This document shows positions 50,979-60,664 of a stretch of DNA of 64,000 bases, in pieces. The translations under genes were made by a program, and so were the position numbers. The stretch comes from Methylocaldum sp002005105 (GTDB lineage: Bacteria > Pseudomonadota > Gammaproteobacteria > Methylococcales > Methylococcaceae). The notes under the pieces are model-generated. The model did no database searches and was not told where the DNA came from. It worked only from the letters and a program-made list of their open reading frames with translations. The stretch covers positions 496,001-560,000 of the forward strand of contig NZ_CP194902.1 in NCBI RefSeq assembly GCF_051027545.1, read 5' to 3'. Numbering within the stretch: position 1 is the first letter of the stretch; each line of letters begins with the position of its first letter.

Positions 50979-52807
50979 GACAAAATCCCCAGCGCGATGG
51001 CCAACACGGTTCCCCCCGTGAAAGCGGCGACATACCAGCGCAATTGTCCGGTTTGGGTGGCGGCGAACGCGCGATGCGCATACTGGCTGGCGGCCGCGAT
51101 CCCCCGGTAGATATCGTCCGCGATATCGCTGCTATTGACGGCGGCCAGCCAGCGGAACGGGTTGACCAGCAGCTTTCCGTACAGCCAATCGAATCCCCAG
51201 CCGCTAAACCAGAAGCGGTGCAGCATATCGCCCCATCGGGTTTCCGTCAGGGCTTCGACCGGGTAGGTTCGGAGCAGATAGAGGAGAACCGCGATACCCA
51301 CACCGACGAGCGGCGCCAGATCGGTGAAGATGCCGGCGATCAATCCCAACTCGCCCGGTTCGGATCTCGGAAACACCGAACCCAGCGGCATGGAAACAAA
51401 TCCGCCCAGCAAGGCCAGTGCGCCCAGCAGGATGAGCGGGACACTCATGGCGAACCCGAGATGCTCCGAAGCCCGCTCGTTTTCCGGGCCGAAAAAGGCG
51501 ATGAACACCAGCCGAAAGCTGTAGATGCCGGTCAACAGCGCCCCTAGCGTTCCGGCAGCCCAGAACCAGAAGCCGTTCTCCGCATGGAAGGCGGAAGCCA
51601 GGATCTCGTGCTTGCTGAAATAGCCCGAGGTGAACGGCAGAGCGGTCAGGGCGGCGCTGCCGATGACGAAGCTCCAAAACGCGATCGGCAGCCGTTTTCT
51701 GAGTCCTCCCATGCGGAAGATGTCGTGTTCGTGGTGATAGCTGTGAATCACCGCTCCGGCGGCGAGGAACAGGAGCGCCTTGAAATAGGCGTGGGTCGTC
51801 AGATGAAAAATCGCCGACGAGAACGCGGTCACCCCCAGCGCCAGAAACATGTAACCGATCTGGCTGATGGTGGAGTACGCCAGAATCCGCTTGATATCGC
51901 GCTGGGTCAGCGCGGTGAAACCCGCGATCAGCAGGGTGACGGCACCGACCGCGGCGACCAATTGCAGCACTGCGGGCGCCAGTTCGAACAGGGTGTGGGT
52001 GCGGGCGATCAGATAAACCCCGGCGGTCACCATGGTCGCGGCGTGGATCAGGGCGCTGATCGGCGTCGGACCGGCCATGGCGTCGGGCAGCCAGGTTTGC
52101 AGCGGCAATTGGGCCGACTTGCCGACCGCGCCGCCCAATAGCAGCAGGGCGGCGAGCGCGGCCATACCGGAGCCGACCGGCCAGGCCGCGGAGGCTCTGT
52201 TCAAGAGTGCTTGAATATCCAGGGTGCCGAGCCGCGCGAACAGAAGAAACAGGCCTATCGCCATCGCCGTATCGCCTACCCTCGTCATCACGAAAGCCTT
52301 CCGGGCCGCCGCGCCGTTCTCCGGATTCTCGTACCAGAAGCCGATCAGAAGATAGCTGCACAGACCGACGCCCTCCCAGCCCAGGTACAACAGCACCAGG
52401 TTGTCCGCCAAAACCAGGACTAGCATGGCGAATACGAAAAGATTCATGTACGCGAAGAAACGGGCGTAGCCGGCATCGTCCGCCATGAAGCCGACCGAGT
52501 AGACATGGATGAGAAATCCGACGCCGGTCACCACGAACATCATGTTCAGCGACAAGGCGTCGAGATAAAGCGAGAAGCCGGATGCGAAATGGCCCACTCG
52601 CATCCAGGTCCACAGCGTCTGACGGTAGGGTTCGAGCGAGCCGCTCAAGAACTCGATGCCGACCAGCGCCGCGAGCACCGCCGACAACCCGACGGATCCG
52701 GCGCCGATCCAGGGCACCCAGCGCCTCGGCATATTCCCCTGACTCGCCACCAGAATCAGAAAACCGATCAATGGGAAAAGCGGAATAAGACCCAAGTAGT
52801 TCAGCAC
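50975..52807 (-). CDS. nuoL: NADH-quinone oxidoreductase subunit L
   Basis: A 610-residue antiporter-like subunit with about 16 membrane helices and the long lateral helix at the C-terminal end. LVLLYLGWEGVGLCSYLLIG and GKSAQLPLQTWLPDAMAGPT are diagnostic, the latter with the central lysine. It is separated from nuoK by 326 bases that hold palindromic repeats, the largest gap among the downstream nuo genes. Confidence 0.95.
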   Translation of the reverse strand: MLNYLGLIPLFPLIGFLILVASQGNMPRRWVPWIGAGSVGLSAVLAALVGIEFLSGSLEPYRQTLWTWMRVGHFASGFSLYLDALSLNMMFVVTGVGFLIHVYSVGFMADDAGYARFFAYMNLFVFAMLVLVLADNLVLLYLGWEGVGLCSYLLIGFWYENPENGAAARKAFVMTRVGDTAMAIGLFLLFARLGTLDIQALLNRASAAWPVGSGMAALAALLLLGGAVGKSAQLPLQTWLPDAMAGPTPISALIHAATMVTAGVYLIARTHTLFELAPAVLQLVAAVGAVTLLIAGFTALTQRDIKRILAYSTISQIGYMFLALGVTAFSSAIFHLTTHAYFKALLFLAAGAVIHSYHHEHDIFRMGGLRKRLPIAFWSFVIGSAALTALPFTSGYFSKHEILASAFHAENGFWFWAAGTLGALLTGIYSFRLVFIAFFGPENERASEHLGFAMSVPLILLGALALLGGFVSMPLGSVFPRSEPGELGLIAGIFTDLAPLVGVGIAVLLYLLRTYPVEALTETRWGDMLHRFWFSGWGFDWLYGKLLVNPFRWLAAVNSSDIADDIYRGIAAASQYAHRAFAATQTGQLRWYVAAFTGGTVLAIALGILS

Positions 52808-52926
52808 CCGTATTTCTCCTTGTTAGTTAAAGGGTTGTCCTGCTTCTATCGCTTTTCAGGGGAATGCCCCCGTCCCTCGGTTTCCTTGCGAGCGCATGTA
52901 CCAATGTGGTGTACGCCCGAAGCTGC

Positions 52927-52985
52927 TGTAGGTCGGCAATCCTTTGCCGACGCAGGATTTGTCGGCAAAGGATTGCCGACCTACA
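52927..52985. repeat. perfect 25-bp inverted repeat inside the nuo operon
   Basis: Arms of 25 bases (starting TGTAGGTCGGCAATCC and ending GGATTGCCGACCTACA) are separated by nine bases; each arm also contains its own GTCGGCAA/TTGCCGAC palindrome. It is the only notable content of the gene-free stretch 52808-53133 between nuoL and nuoK. Confidence 0.85.
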
Positions 52986-53133
52986 ACTCTTTCGGCCTCC
53001 ATTTTGCGGGGTGTAGGGCGGCGTTTCCTATACCATGTCGCAAGATGGCGGTGAAAAATCTTCTAAAATCCGACCCCTTCACGGCGTCGATGTTTTTGAT
53101 CCATCCAGCCGATCGGTTTCACGGCAGCGGCAC

Positions 53134-53445
53134 TCAACCTTTCATCCGGCTCAAAGCGTCCACATCCAAGGTCTCGAACCGATGATAAATCTGCGTCACC
53201 AAGCCCATGGCCACGCCTACTTCCGCCGCCGCCATCGCAAGCACCAGCAGGAACATGATTTGCCCGTCCGCCTGATTCCAGCGCGAGCCGGCGACGATGA
53301 AAGCGAGCCCCGTCGAATTCAGCATGATTTCCAGGGAGATCAGCATGAAGATCAGGTTGCGCCGCACCAGAACGCCGGTGAGCCCCAGCGCGAAAAGGAC
53401 GGCCGCCAACAGCAGTCCGTGTGCCTCGGGAATGGTTCCGTTCAT
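53134..53445 (-). CDS. nuoK: NADH-quinone oxidoreductase subunit K
   Basis: A 103-residue subunit with three membrane helices (LLLAAVLFALGLTGVLV; LIFMLISLEIMLNSTGLAFIV with the key glutamate; FLLVLAMAAAEVGVAMGLV with a second one). It shares four bases with the nuoJ stop. The long open frame upstream of this start is a shadow of nuoJ. Confidence 0.95.
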   Translation of the reverse strand: MNGTIPEAHGLLLAAVLFALGLTGVLVRRNLIFMLISLEIMLNSTGLAFIVAGSRWNQADGQIMFLLVLAMAAAEVGVAMGLVTQIYHRFETLDVDALSRMKG

Positions 53446-53939
53446 TTCTTCACCTCCTGCCGGGTCAAGTGATAAGCCCCGACCAATCCGGCCAGGAGAA
53501 GCATGGACGCCAATTCCACTGCCAGCACATAAGGTCCGAGCAGCCGAATGCCCACCTCCTTGGATGCGACGATATGGCCGAGCGCGGCCCGCTCTTCCTG
53601 CATCAGGACGAAGATCAGCTCGGTCAGTAGCACCGCCGCCATCGCGGACGGCCACCGCCACGCGGCAGGCGGCAGCCACTTTCTCTCCTGCTCCAGGGTT
53701 CGCCGCCCCAGATTCAGCATCATCACCACGAACAGGAACAGCATCATGATCGCCCCGATGTGAACGATGATCTGGAGCATCGCTCCATAGTACGCCCCCA
53801 TGAGAAAGAACACGACGCCCGAAGCCAGCAGGGACAAAATCACGTACAACAGGGCGTGCACCGCGTTGAGCGAAACGATCACCAGCAGCGTGGAAATCAC
53901 GCTGATCAAGGCGGAGGAATAAAACAGGACATACAGCAT
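53442..53939 (-). CDS. nuoJ: NADH-quinone oxidoreductase subunit J
   Basis: A 165-residue membrane subunit with five helices. The conserved YVILSLLASGVVFFLMGA and IVHIGAIMMLFLFVVMML segments (the flexible helix 3 region) are clear. It lies 12 bases downstream of nuoI and overlaps nuoK. Confidence 0.94.
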   Translation of the reverse strand: MLYVLFYSSALISVISTLLVIVSLNAVHALLYVILSLLASGVVFFLMGAYYGAMLQIIVHIGAIMMLFLFVVMMLNLGRRTLEQERKWLPPAAWRWPSAMAAVLLTELIFVLMQEERAALGHIVASKEVGIRLLGPYVLAVELASMLLLAGLVGAYHLTRQEVKK

Positions 53940-53951
53940 GGGGTCGTTCTC

Positions 53952-54479
53952 CTAAGGCAACAGACTCCGGACGTCCACCGGCGGCGCCTCGTTCTCGGCC
54001 TCGCCCTTATCTTTTCCGGCCACGCTTTTCCCGGCGACGCGGTAGAAGTTGTAATCGTGATATTTGCCGGTCCCGTCGATCAAAAGATGCTCCTTCTCAT
54101 AAACCATGTTGCGGCGGTCGTACTCGCTCATCTCCATGTCCGGCGTCAATTGAATGGCGTAGGTCGGACAGGCCTCCTCGCAAAACCCGCAGTAGATACA
54201 GCGGGAAAAGTTGATGCGGAAGAACTCCGGATACCAGCGGCCGTATTCGTCCTGGGTCTTCTGCAGGGCGATGCAGTCCACGGGACATGCCACCGCACAC
54301 AGGTTGCAGGCCACGCAGCGTTCCTCCCCGTCGGGGTCGCGGGTCAGCACGATTCGTCCGCGATAGCGCGGGGCCAGGGCCGGCTTCTCCTCGGGATATT
54401 GCACGGTGTCCGCCTTGGTGAACGTATGCTGGAACACAGTCCATAGCGTCTGGAACTGAGTCAAGAAGTCCTTCAACAT
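53952..54479 (-). CDS. nuoI: NADH-quinone oxidoreductase subunit I
   Basis: A 175-residue ferredoxin-like subunit that carries clusters N6a and N6b. The two [4Fe-4S] motifs are CVACNLCAVACP (about 57-68) and CIYCGFCEEACP (about 92-103). It joins the peripheral arm to the membrane arm near the quinone site. A gap of 61 bases separates it from nuoH. Confidence 0.95.
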   Translation of the reverse strand: MLKDFLTQFQTLWTVFQHTFTKADTVQYPEEKPALAPRYRGRIVLTRDPDGEERCVACNLCAVACPVDCIALQKTQDEYGRWYPEFFRINFSRCIYCGFCEEACPTYAIQLTPDMEMSEYDRRNMVYEKEHLLIDGTGKYHDYNFYRVAGKSVAGKDKGEAENEAPPVDVRSLLP

Positions 54480-54540
54480 GACGGCTCACCCACAGCCATG
54501 GGTGATACAGGCGAAGCCAGCTTTTCGTTCCTCCGATGCC

Positions 54541-55485
54541 CTATCGCCATAGGATGACGGCTCCGGTAACCAGTAAATTCAGGAACGACAGCGGCAGCAT
54601 CACCAGCCACCCGAACGACATGAGCTGGTCATAGCGCGGTCTCGGCAGGGAACCGCGCACCAGAATGAACAGCAGGATAAAGACGGCGGTCTTGATCGTG
54701 AACCAAGCCAGGGGCGGCAAGACCGGCCCCAACCAGCCGCCGAAGAACAGAGTGACGATCAGGGCCGCCCCGAGGGTAACGCCGATGTACTCGCCGACGA
54801 AGAACATGCCGAACTTCATGCCGGAATATTCGGTGTGATAGCCGGCCACCAGCTCGTTTTCCGCTTCCGGCAGATCGAACGGGGTGCGGTGAGTTTCCGC
54901 GAGAACCCCGATAAAGAACAGGATGAATCCCAGAAATTGCGGCACCACGAACCATCCGTCCCTTTGCGCTTCCACGATGGCGCGCAAATCGAAGGTTCCG
55001 GCCAGCATGACGACCCCCAACGCGGACATCGCCAGAAATACCTCGTAACTGATGGCCTGCGCCGTAGCCCTCAGGGAACCGATCAGCGAGTATTTGCTGT
55101 TGGACGCATAACCGGCCAGAACCACGCTGTACACCGACAGCGCCAGGACCGCCAGCACATAAAGCAAATCGAAGTCGAAATCGATGATTCCGATGTCCGG
55201 CGCGATCGGAATCACCGCGAAAGCGGCCAGCATGCATCCCATGATCACGACCGGAGCGAGCACGAATACCGGCTTGTCGGCGAAGGGCGGAATCCAGTCT
55301 TCCTTGCTCAGGATCTTGAGCATATCGGCGACGACCTGGAACAGTCCCAGAGGTCCCACGCGATTGGGGCCCAGACGGTCTTGCCAGATGGCGAGCAGCC
55401 GGCGTTCGACCCAGATCAAGAGCGCCGCCACGGTGATCAACGCCCCGAGAATGCCGGCGATATCGAACGGCGACCCCAGCGTCAT
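54541..55485 (-). CDS. nuoH: NADH-quinone oxidoreductase subunit H
   Basis: A 314-residue membrane subunit with eight helices that forms much of the quinone chamber. ERRLLAIWQDRLGPNRVGP, FDLPEAENELVAGYHTEYSG and FVRGSLPRPRYDQLM-like LVRGSLPRPRYDQLM are diagnostic. I chose the ATG at 55485, which overlaps the nuoG stop by four bases; an open frame to 55518 adds only a basic tail. Confidence 0.95.
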   Translation of the reverse strand: MTLGSPFDIAGILGALITVAALLIWVERRLLAIWQDRLGPNRVGPLGLFQVVADMLKILSKEDWIPPFADKPVFVLAPVVIMGCMLAAFAVIPIAPDIGIIDFDFDLLYVLAVLALSVYSVVLAGYASNSKYSLIGSLRATAQAISYEVFLAMSALGVVMLAGTFDLRAIVEAQRDGWFVVPQFLGFILFFIGVLAETHRTPFDLPEAENELVAGYHTEYSGMKFGMFFVGEYIGVTLGAALIVTLFFGGWLGPVLPPLAWFTIKTAVFILLFILVRGSLPRPRYDQLMSFGWLVMLPLSFLNLLVTGAVILWR

Positions 55486-58160
55486 GGCCTCTCCCCTTCT
55501 TTTTCGATGGCGATCCATGCCGGAAGATCGCTACGGAACAGACCGGCAAGGCCGGCGGAGATGCCCACGGCGCCTCTCGGTAAGGACGATTCCAGCCTCA
55601 GCGGCAAACGCACGACGCGCTCGTTCAGCCGCACCGCCAGGGTCTCGCCGACGCCCAATTTTTCCGCATCCTCCGGGTGCAGCGCGGCATAGGCTGCCGG
55701 CACCCGCTCCGCCAATGGCGGCGATAGCGCGCTCAGCTCCTCGCTGCCGAAAACGTGGTAAAGCGGGATGGCCCGCCAACGGGCTTCGTCGCGTAGACGG
55801 TAGGGCACTTCGTCGAACCAGCGGGGCTCCGCCGTTTCCGGCGACTCGAAAAGCCTCACCCCGGGATCGCCGCCTCGCAAAGCCCCGCCCACCTCGTCCT
55901 GAAATTTGTTGACGGCCTGCTGATGCGAATTCCAACCTGGCGCCCAGACGAATGGCAATAATGCCGGCGGCACGTCGACACTTGCGCCTTCCATGGAAAA
56001 CGCCAAAGCCGAATCGGGGTCGTCGGGCGGCTTGGGTTCATGGATTTCCCGGTTTGCAAACATCGCGGTCCGTCCGCTATAGCGATGGGGTTCGCGCGGG
56101 ACCTTTTCGCCCTCGACACGAAAACCCGCCGGCGGAGCGGCGTTCCGGATCGGCCCGAATTCCGGCAGAGCCGCGGCACAAGCGGCGGTAAGCGCATCGA
56201 TGTTCGACCAGCGTTTCGCTGCGGCATCGGCCAGCCAGCGCCAGCTGTCGCGGATTTCGCCGCTGCCCGGCATGACGGAATAAAAACGTTGCGCCCGCCC
56301 CTCGAGGCTGACCAGAGTGCCCTCGGTTTCCGCAAACGTGCTTCCCGGAAGAAGCAATTGGGCCTTGGCCGCGGTGCCGTGGCGAATATGATCGATCACC
56401 ACCACATGCCGCGTGCCGTTGAAAAAGCTGTCCACGGCCCCGGCGTCCGCCCGCCGGTAAAGATCGTTCTCCAGCACGATCACGGTGTTCAAGTCTCGGG
56501 TCTTCGCCGCGGCGAAGGCGTCCTTGACGCTGCGCTCGTCCATCATCGCCAATCCGAGCGTATTGCATTCCGGCACGACATAGCACAGATCGACAGCCCT
56601 TCCTTCTCGCCGGTTGCTCAAGGCTAAGGCGATATTGGCCGCCGCCCGGACCACGGAGAGACTGCCGCAACCGGTGCCCGAGACGATGAGCGGATGCGCC
56701 GCGGCAGTGAGGGTATCGCCGATGAGTTCCGCCAGATGTTCGTCCTCTTGGGAAAGGTCGGCCACCGCCGGCGCGCTGGCATCGATCCGGTTGGCGATAG
56801 CCAGGCCCAGCCGCGCGATGTCTTCCGGCGTTCCCCGGCAGATCGCTTCCGCTATGTCGTCCAGCCGGGTAGCGTTAGGCGCTACGACGAACAGCGGGCT
56901 CTTCTCGCCTTGAGCCGCCTCTCTTACGGCGGCATCTTGCCAGCGCGGTATCTTGAGCCGGTCGGCGCGTTCGAAAGCGCGGTTCCGAACCGCCTGGCGC
57001 AACGCGAGCGCCACACGCGGCGCGGTATTCGCCACGTCTTCGCCCAGGATCAAGACGGCGTCCGCCTGCTCCACCTCCCGCAGCGACGGATTATGGACCG
57101 GCCAATGTCTCAGCACGTCCAGTATGGCCGCTGCCAGCGATGCCTCCCCCTGGGCAAAACCGGCGTAAAAATGCTCGGCGCCGACCAGTTCCCGCAGGGC
57201 GAAGTTGACTTCCAACGAGGCGCGGGGAGAGCCGATTCCGATCGTGTGACCGCCCAGCAAGCCTTGAAAATGGGCCAGCGCGGTCTCCCCGGAGACCGGC
57301 TCTCCGCGAAGCATCGGCTGGCGTATGCGCCGCTCGCTATTGACGAATCCATAGCCGAAGCGGCCCCGATCGCAGAGAAAATAGCCGTTCACCTCTCCGT
57401 TATAGCGATTGACGATGCGCCTAAGCGTTCCGTAGCGTTCGCCGGGGCTGGTATTGCATCCCACCCCGCAGTGCACGCAAATCGAGGGCGCATGCTGTAG
57501 ATCCCACTTCCGGACGTAATGCTGGCTGAACGTCCGATCGGTGAAAACTCCGGTGGGACAGACCTCGACCAGATTGCCGCTGAACTCGTTTTCCAGAACG
57601 CCGTTCTCGAAGCGCCCGAAATAGACGTTGTTGCGGGATGCAAACACGTCGAGGTCCTTGCCTCCGGCGTAGTCGCGGTAAACCCTAACGCAGCGGTAAC
57701 AGGCGATGCAGCGGTTCATCTCGTGATTGATGAACGGTCCCAGATACTGGTTTCGGTGTGTGCGCTTCAAGCCGCGATAGCGACGAAAGGTATGCCCGGT
57801 CATGACCGTCATGTCCTGGAGATGGCACTCGCCGCCCTCCTCGCACACCGGACAATCGTGAGGATGATTGGTCATCAGGAACTCGATGACTCCGGCGCGG
57901 AACTCCCGTGCCTGAGGAGCTTCGAGGGACACGCGGAGGCCCTCGGTCACCGGGGTCATGCAGGCCATGACCAGCCGCCCCTGGGCGTCGCTCTCGTCCT
58001 TGTACTGCACGACCGCGCATTGCCGGCAGGCGCCCACGGACCCGAGGGCCGGATGCCAGCAGAAGTACGGCAAATCTAGCCCCAACGACAAGCAGGTCTT
58101 GAGCAGATTGTCTCCCGCTTTTACGTCGTAGGTCTGGCCTTCTACCGTGATTTTTGCCAT
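55482..58160 (-). CDS. nuoG: NADH-quinone oxidoreductase subunit G
   Basis: An 892-residue peripheral-arm subunit. The N-terminal part binds N1b, N5 and N4 (CWHPALGSVGACRQC, CPVCEEGGECHLQDM with the HxxxC-type ligands, CIACYRCVRVCR-like CIACYRCVRVY, and CPTGVFTD). A further CVHCGVGC plus a later LCDRGRFGYGF supplies the ligands of the extra N7 cluster. The rest is a molybdopterin-oxidoreductase-like domain that carries no cofactor. One of the usual cysteines in CIACYRCVRVY appears to be Tyr rather than Cys at the last position, which should be checked against homologues. Confidence 0.93.
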   Translation of the reverse strand: MAKITVEGQTYDVKAGDNLLKTCLSLGLDLPYFCWHPALGSVGACRQCAVVQYKDESDAQGRLVMACMTPVTEGLRVSLEAPQAREFRAGVIEFLMTNHPHDCPVCEEGGECHLQDMTVMTGHTFRRYRGLKRTHRNQYLGPFINHEMNRCIACYRCVRVYRDYAGGKDLDVFASRNNVYFGRFENGVLENEFSGNLVEVCPTGVFTDRTFSQHYVRKWDLQHAPSICVHCGVGCNTSPGERYGTLRRIVNRYNGEVNGYFLCDRGRFGYGFVNSERRIRQPMLRGEPVSGETALAHFQGLLGGHTIGIGSPRASLEVNFALRELVGAEHFYAGFAQGEASLAAAILDVLRHWPVHNPSLREVEQADAVLILGEDVANTAPRVALALRQAVRNRAFERADRLKIPRWQDAAVREAAQGEKSPLFVVAPNATRLDDIAEAICRGTPEDIARLGLAIANRIDASAPAVADLSQEDEHLAELIGDTLTAAAHPLIVSGTGCGSLSVVRAAANIALALSNRREGRAVDLCYVVPECNTLGLAMMDERSVKDAFAAAKTRDLNTVIVLENDLYRRADAGAVDSFFNGTRHVVVIDHIRHGTAAKAQLLLPGSTFAETEGTLVSLEGRAQRFYSVMPGSGEIRDSWRWLADAAAKRWSNIDALTAACAAALPEFGPIRNAAPPAGFRVEGEKVPREPHRYSGRTAMFANREIHEPKPPDDPDSALAFSMEGASVDVPPALLPFVWAPGWNSHQQAVNKFQDEVGGALRGGDPGVRLFESPETAEPRWFDEVPYRLRDEARWRAIPLYHVFGSEELSALSPPLAERVPAAYAALHPEDAEKLGVGETLAVRLNERVVRLPLRLESSLPRGAVGISAGLAGLFRSDLPAWIAIEKEGERP

Positions 58161-58173
58161 GGATTGAATCCTA

Positions 58174-59448
58174 TCAGGCCACCCTTGCAGTCGATGCCGG
58201 TTTCAAATAGCGTTCGAAATCGGCCCGGAAATATTTCAATGCGCTCTGTAACGGCTCGGCGGCCCCGGGCGCGAGCGCGCAAAAGGTATTGCCGGGTCCC
58301 ATCAGGCGCGCGAGCTGTTCGAGTTGGTCCAGGTCCTCCGGCCGGCCACGTCCGGCCAAAAGGCCTTCGAGGAGTTCGACGACCCAAGGCAGCCCATCCC
58401 GACAGGGGGTACACCAACCGCAGGATTCCTGCGCGAAAAACCGCTCCAGGTTGAGCACCATTCGCACCGGACAGGTCTGATCGTCCAGCACGATCATGGT
58501 GCCGGTGCCGAGCCGGCTGCCGGCTTTCATCATCGCGTCGAAATCCATGGGCAGATCCAAGTGCTCGGGCAGCAGAAAATCCGTGGATGCGCCGCCGGGC
58601 AGGAACCCTCGCAGCGTATACCCCTCCTGCATGCCGCCGGCGCACTCCTCGATCAGTACCCGGATCGGCGTGCCCATGGGCAGTTCCCACAACCCCGGCT
58701 TCTTGACCCGACCGCTCGCGCCGAACAGCTTGGTGCCGGCATCCTCGCCCCGGCCCAATCCCCGGTACCAATCCACGCCGTTGCGGATGATATGGGGCAC
58801 GTTGCAAAAGGTCTCGACATTGTTGACGACCGTCGGACGGCCCCACAGTCCGCTGATCTGGGGAAACGGCGGCTTGGCGCGCGGTATTGCGCGCTTGCCT
58901 TCGAGCGAATTCAGGAGCGCGGTCTCTTCGCCGCAGATGTAGCGCCCCGCGCTGGTATGAAGATGTATCTCCAGATCGAAGTCCGAGCCCAGAATGTTTT
59001 TGCCGAGATAGCCGGCGCTACGCGCTTCCCCCAAGGCTTGCTCAAGCCGGCTCGCGGAAAGATGGTATTCGCCCCGGAGAAAGATATAGGCCGTATCGGC
59101 CTGCACGGCATAGGCGGCGATGACCACGCCTTCTATGAGCTGGTGCGGGTCGGCCTCCATCAGCAGGCGATCCTTGAAAGTGCCCGGCTCCATTTCGTCG
59201 GCGTTCACCACCACATATTTCTGCTCCGCCGACTCGCCCTGCGGCACCAGGCTCCACTTGACGCCGGTGGGAAACCCGGCACCGCCGCGCCCGCGCAACC
59301 CGGAATCCTTGACCGCCCCGATCACGTCCGCAGGCGCCATTTCTTTCAAGGCTTTGGCCAAGCCCTCATAGCCACCGGCGCGGCGGTAATCGTCCAGCGT
59401 CACCGGCGAGAGATCGGGCTTGATGTTCTGCGTCAGCGGTCTGTCCAT
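58174..59448 (-). CDS. nuoF: NADH-quinone oxidoreductase subunit F
   Basis: A 424-residue subunit that binds NADH, FMN and cluster N3. The FMN/NADH loop is GLRGRGGAGFPTG, the second nucleotide motif is GAGRYICGEETALLNSLEG-like (AGRYICGEETALLNSL), and the [4Fe-4S] ligands are ESCGWCTPCRDG plus a later cysteine in NTFCAL. It overlaps the nuoE stop by 16 bases. Confidence 0.95.
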   Translation of the reverse strand: MDRPLTQNIKPDLSPVTLDDYRRAGGYEGLAKALKEMAPADVIGAVKDSGLRGRGGAGFPTGVKWSLVPQGESAEQKYVVVNADEMEPGTFKDRLLMEADPHQLIEGVVIAAYAVQADTAYIFLRGEYHLSASRLEQALGEARSAGYLGKNILGSDFDLEIHLHTSAGRYICGEETALLNSLEGKRAIPRAKPPFPQISGLWGRPTVVNNVETFCNVPHIIRNGVDWYRGLGRGEDAGTKLFGASGRVKKPGLWELPMGTPIRVLIEECAGGMQEGYTLRGFLPGGASTDFLLPEHLDLPMDFDAMMKAGSRLGTGTMIVLDDQTCPVRMVLNLERFFAQESCGWCTPCRDGLPWVVELLEGLLAGRGRPEDLDQLEQLARLMGPGNTFCALAPGAAEPLQSALKYFRADFERYLKPASTARVA

Positions 59449-59930
59449 GTCTGGCCGTTCCTTTTTAATAGCTCATCGATTTTCGATTCGTCCACGTCTT
59501 CGTAAAGCTCTTCGCCGACCATCAGCACCGGCGCGCGATCGCATGCGCCGAGACAGACGATCGGCAGCAGCGTGTAACGTCCGTCCGTCGTGGTTTCGCC
59601 CAAGCCGATGCCCAGCCTTTCGGATAGATGCCCACGGATTCTATCGGCCCCCAGCATCCAGCAGCTCACGCTGTCGCAACAAAGAATGACGTTTTCGCCG
59701 ACCGGCCTTCGAAAGATCAGGTTGTAAAACGTCGCCACCCCATCCAGTTCGTCCGGCGACATCTCCAAGAGCCCGGCAACGGTTTTCAACGCTTCATCCG
59801 ACACCCAGCCGCGATATTTCTGCACGATCTTGAGCGCCTCGACGGAAGCGGCGGATTTATCGGGATAATGACCCGCGGCCGCGAGGATTTCGGCGGTTTC
59901 CTGTTCGCTCAAGATGCGGGCTTCGTTCAT
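59433..59930 (-). CDS. nuoE: NADH-quinone oxidoreductase subunit E
   Basis: A 165-residue thioredoxin-like subunit with the [2Fe-2S] cluster N1a. The four ligands are seen as CCDSVSCWMLG (C...C) and CLGACDRAPV. I chose the ATG at 59930; the frame extends upstream into repeat sequence. The upstream gap to nuoCD is 734 bases, filled by a large palindromic element, which is unusual for this operon. Confidence 0.93.
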   Translation of the reverse strand: MNEARILSEQETAEILAAAGHYPDKSAASVEALKIVQKYRGWVSDEALKTVAGLLEMSPDELDGVATFYNLIFRRPVGENVILCCDSVSCWMLGADRIRGHLSERLGIGLGETTTDGRYTLLPIVCLGACDRAPVLMVGEELYEDVDESKIDELLKRNGQTWTDR

Positions 59931-59954
59931 AAGAGAACCCGAAAAATCATTTTT

Positions 59955-60566
59955 TGATGCGGGGAACCGCCCCGCACGCGGGTTACTTTCTTTTGTTCGG
60001 CCAAAAGAAAGTAACCAAAGAAAACGCCGCCCGGATGACGCACTTTTCCTGCGCTTCTCGTCCTGGCCGCGGGGCGTCCCGAAGGGACTTCCATGTCCCT
60101 CGGGACACGTGCGCAATCCTTTGCGCACCCCTTCGGGCTTTTCCGGTCCAGGACTGCGATGCTCAGGTGCGTCATACGGGATATTGCTATTTTTGTCCCG
60201 TGCGGCATGCCCGAGCATCGCAAGCTTTGGCGCTGGAATGCCCGAAGGGGCGCGTCAGGAAGACGCGCGGCGACAGAGGAGCAGGGAAGCTCCTTCTGTC
60301 GCCCCAGCGCCAAAGCGAGAAGCGCAGGAAAAGCATGCCGCTCGGGCGCCGTTTCTTTTGGTTACTTTGGATTTGCGCCTGTCCTGGCGCAAATCCTTCG
60401 GGCGCACTTCGCGCGTCCAAATTTGTTCCCGACAAATTTGTCTTTGGGCAAGCAAAGACAAACTCGCCGGGAGCGAGTTTGGACCGCCGAAGGCGGGCCC
60501 AAAGGGCAAACCCCATGGATGGGGTTTGCAAAAGTAACTCGCCCGCGGGGCGAGACCCGCATCTAA
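59955..60566. repeat. large palindromic element inside the nuo operon
   Basis: About 612 bases with mirrored ends (GATGCGGGGAACCGCCCCGC on the left; GGGGCGAGACCCGCATC on the right). A perfect 14-bp stem, GGTTACTTTCTTTT (59981-59994) with its complement at 60003-60016, lies near the left end. The interior has several shorter hairpins such as ACAAATTTG pairs and a GGCGC-rich middle. The same design occurs at 41577-42226. Frames open here are not gene-like. It lies between nuoCD and nuoE in the direction of transcription. Confidence 0.85.
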
Positions 60567-60664
60567 AATCACCGGCAGCACCAGCTGCCACTACCCCAAA
60601 CCCGCTGGCTAGACCGACATCCTCAACCTCCGCAAACAAGCCATTTAGAAACGTCATATCCCCC

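Noticed and set aside
59927..60581. Several open frames of 100-160 codons between nuoE and nuoCD
   Set aside because: They lie in a palindromic element, read similarly on both strands and mirror frames at 41577-42226; none has a start signal or protein-like composition.
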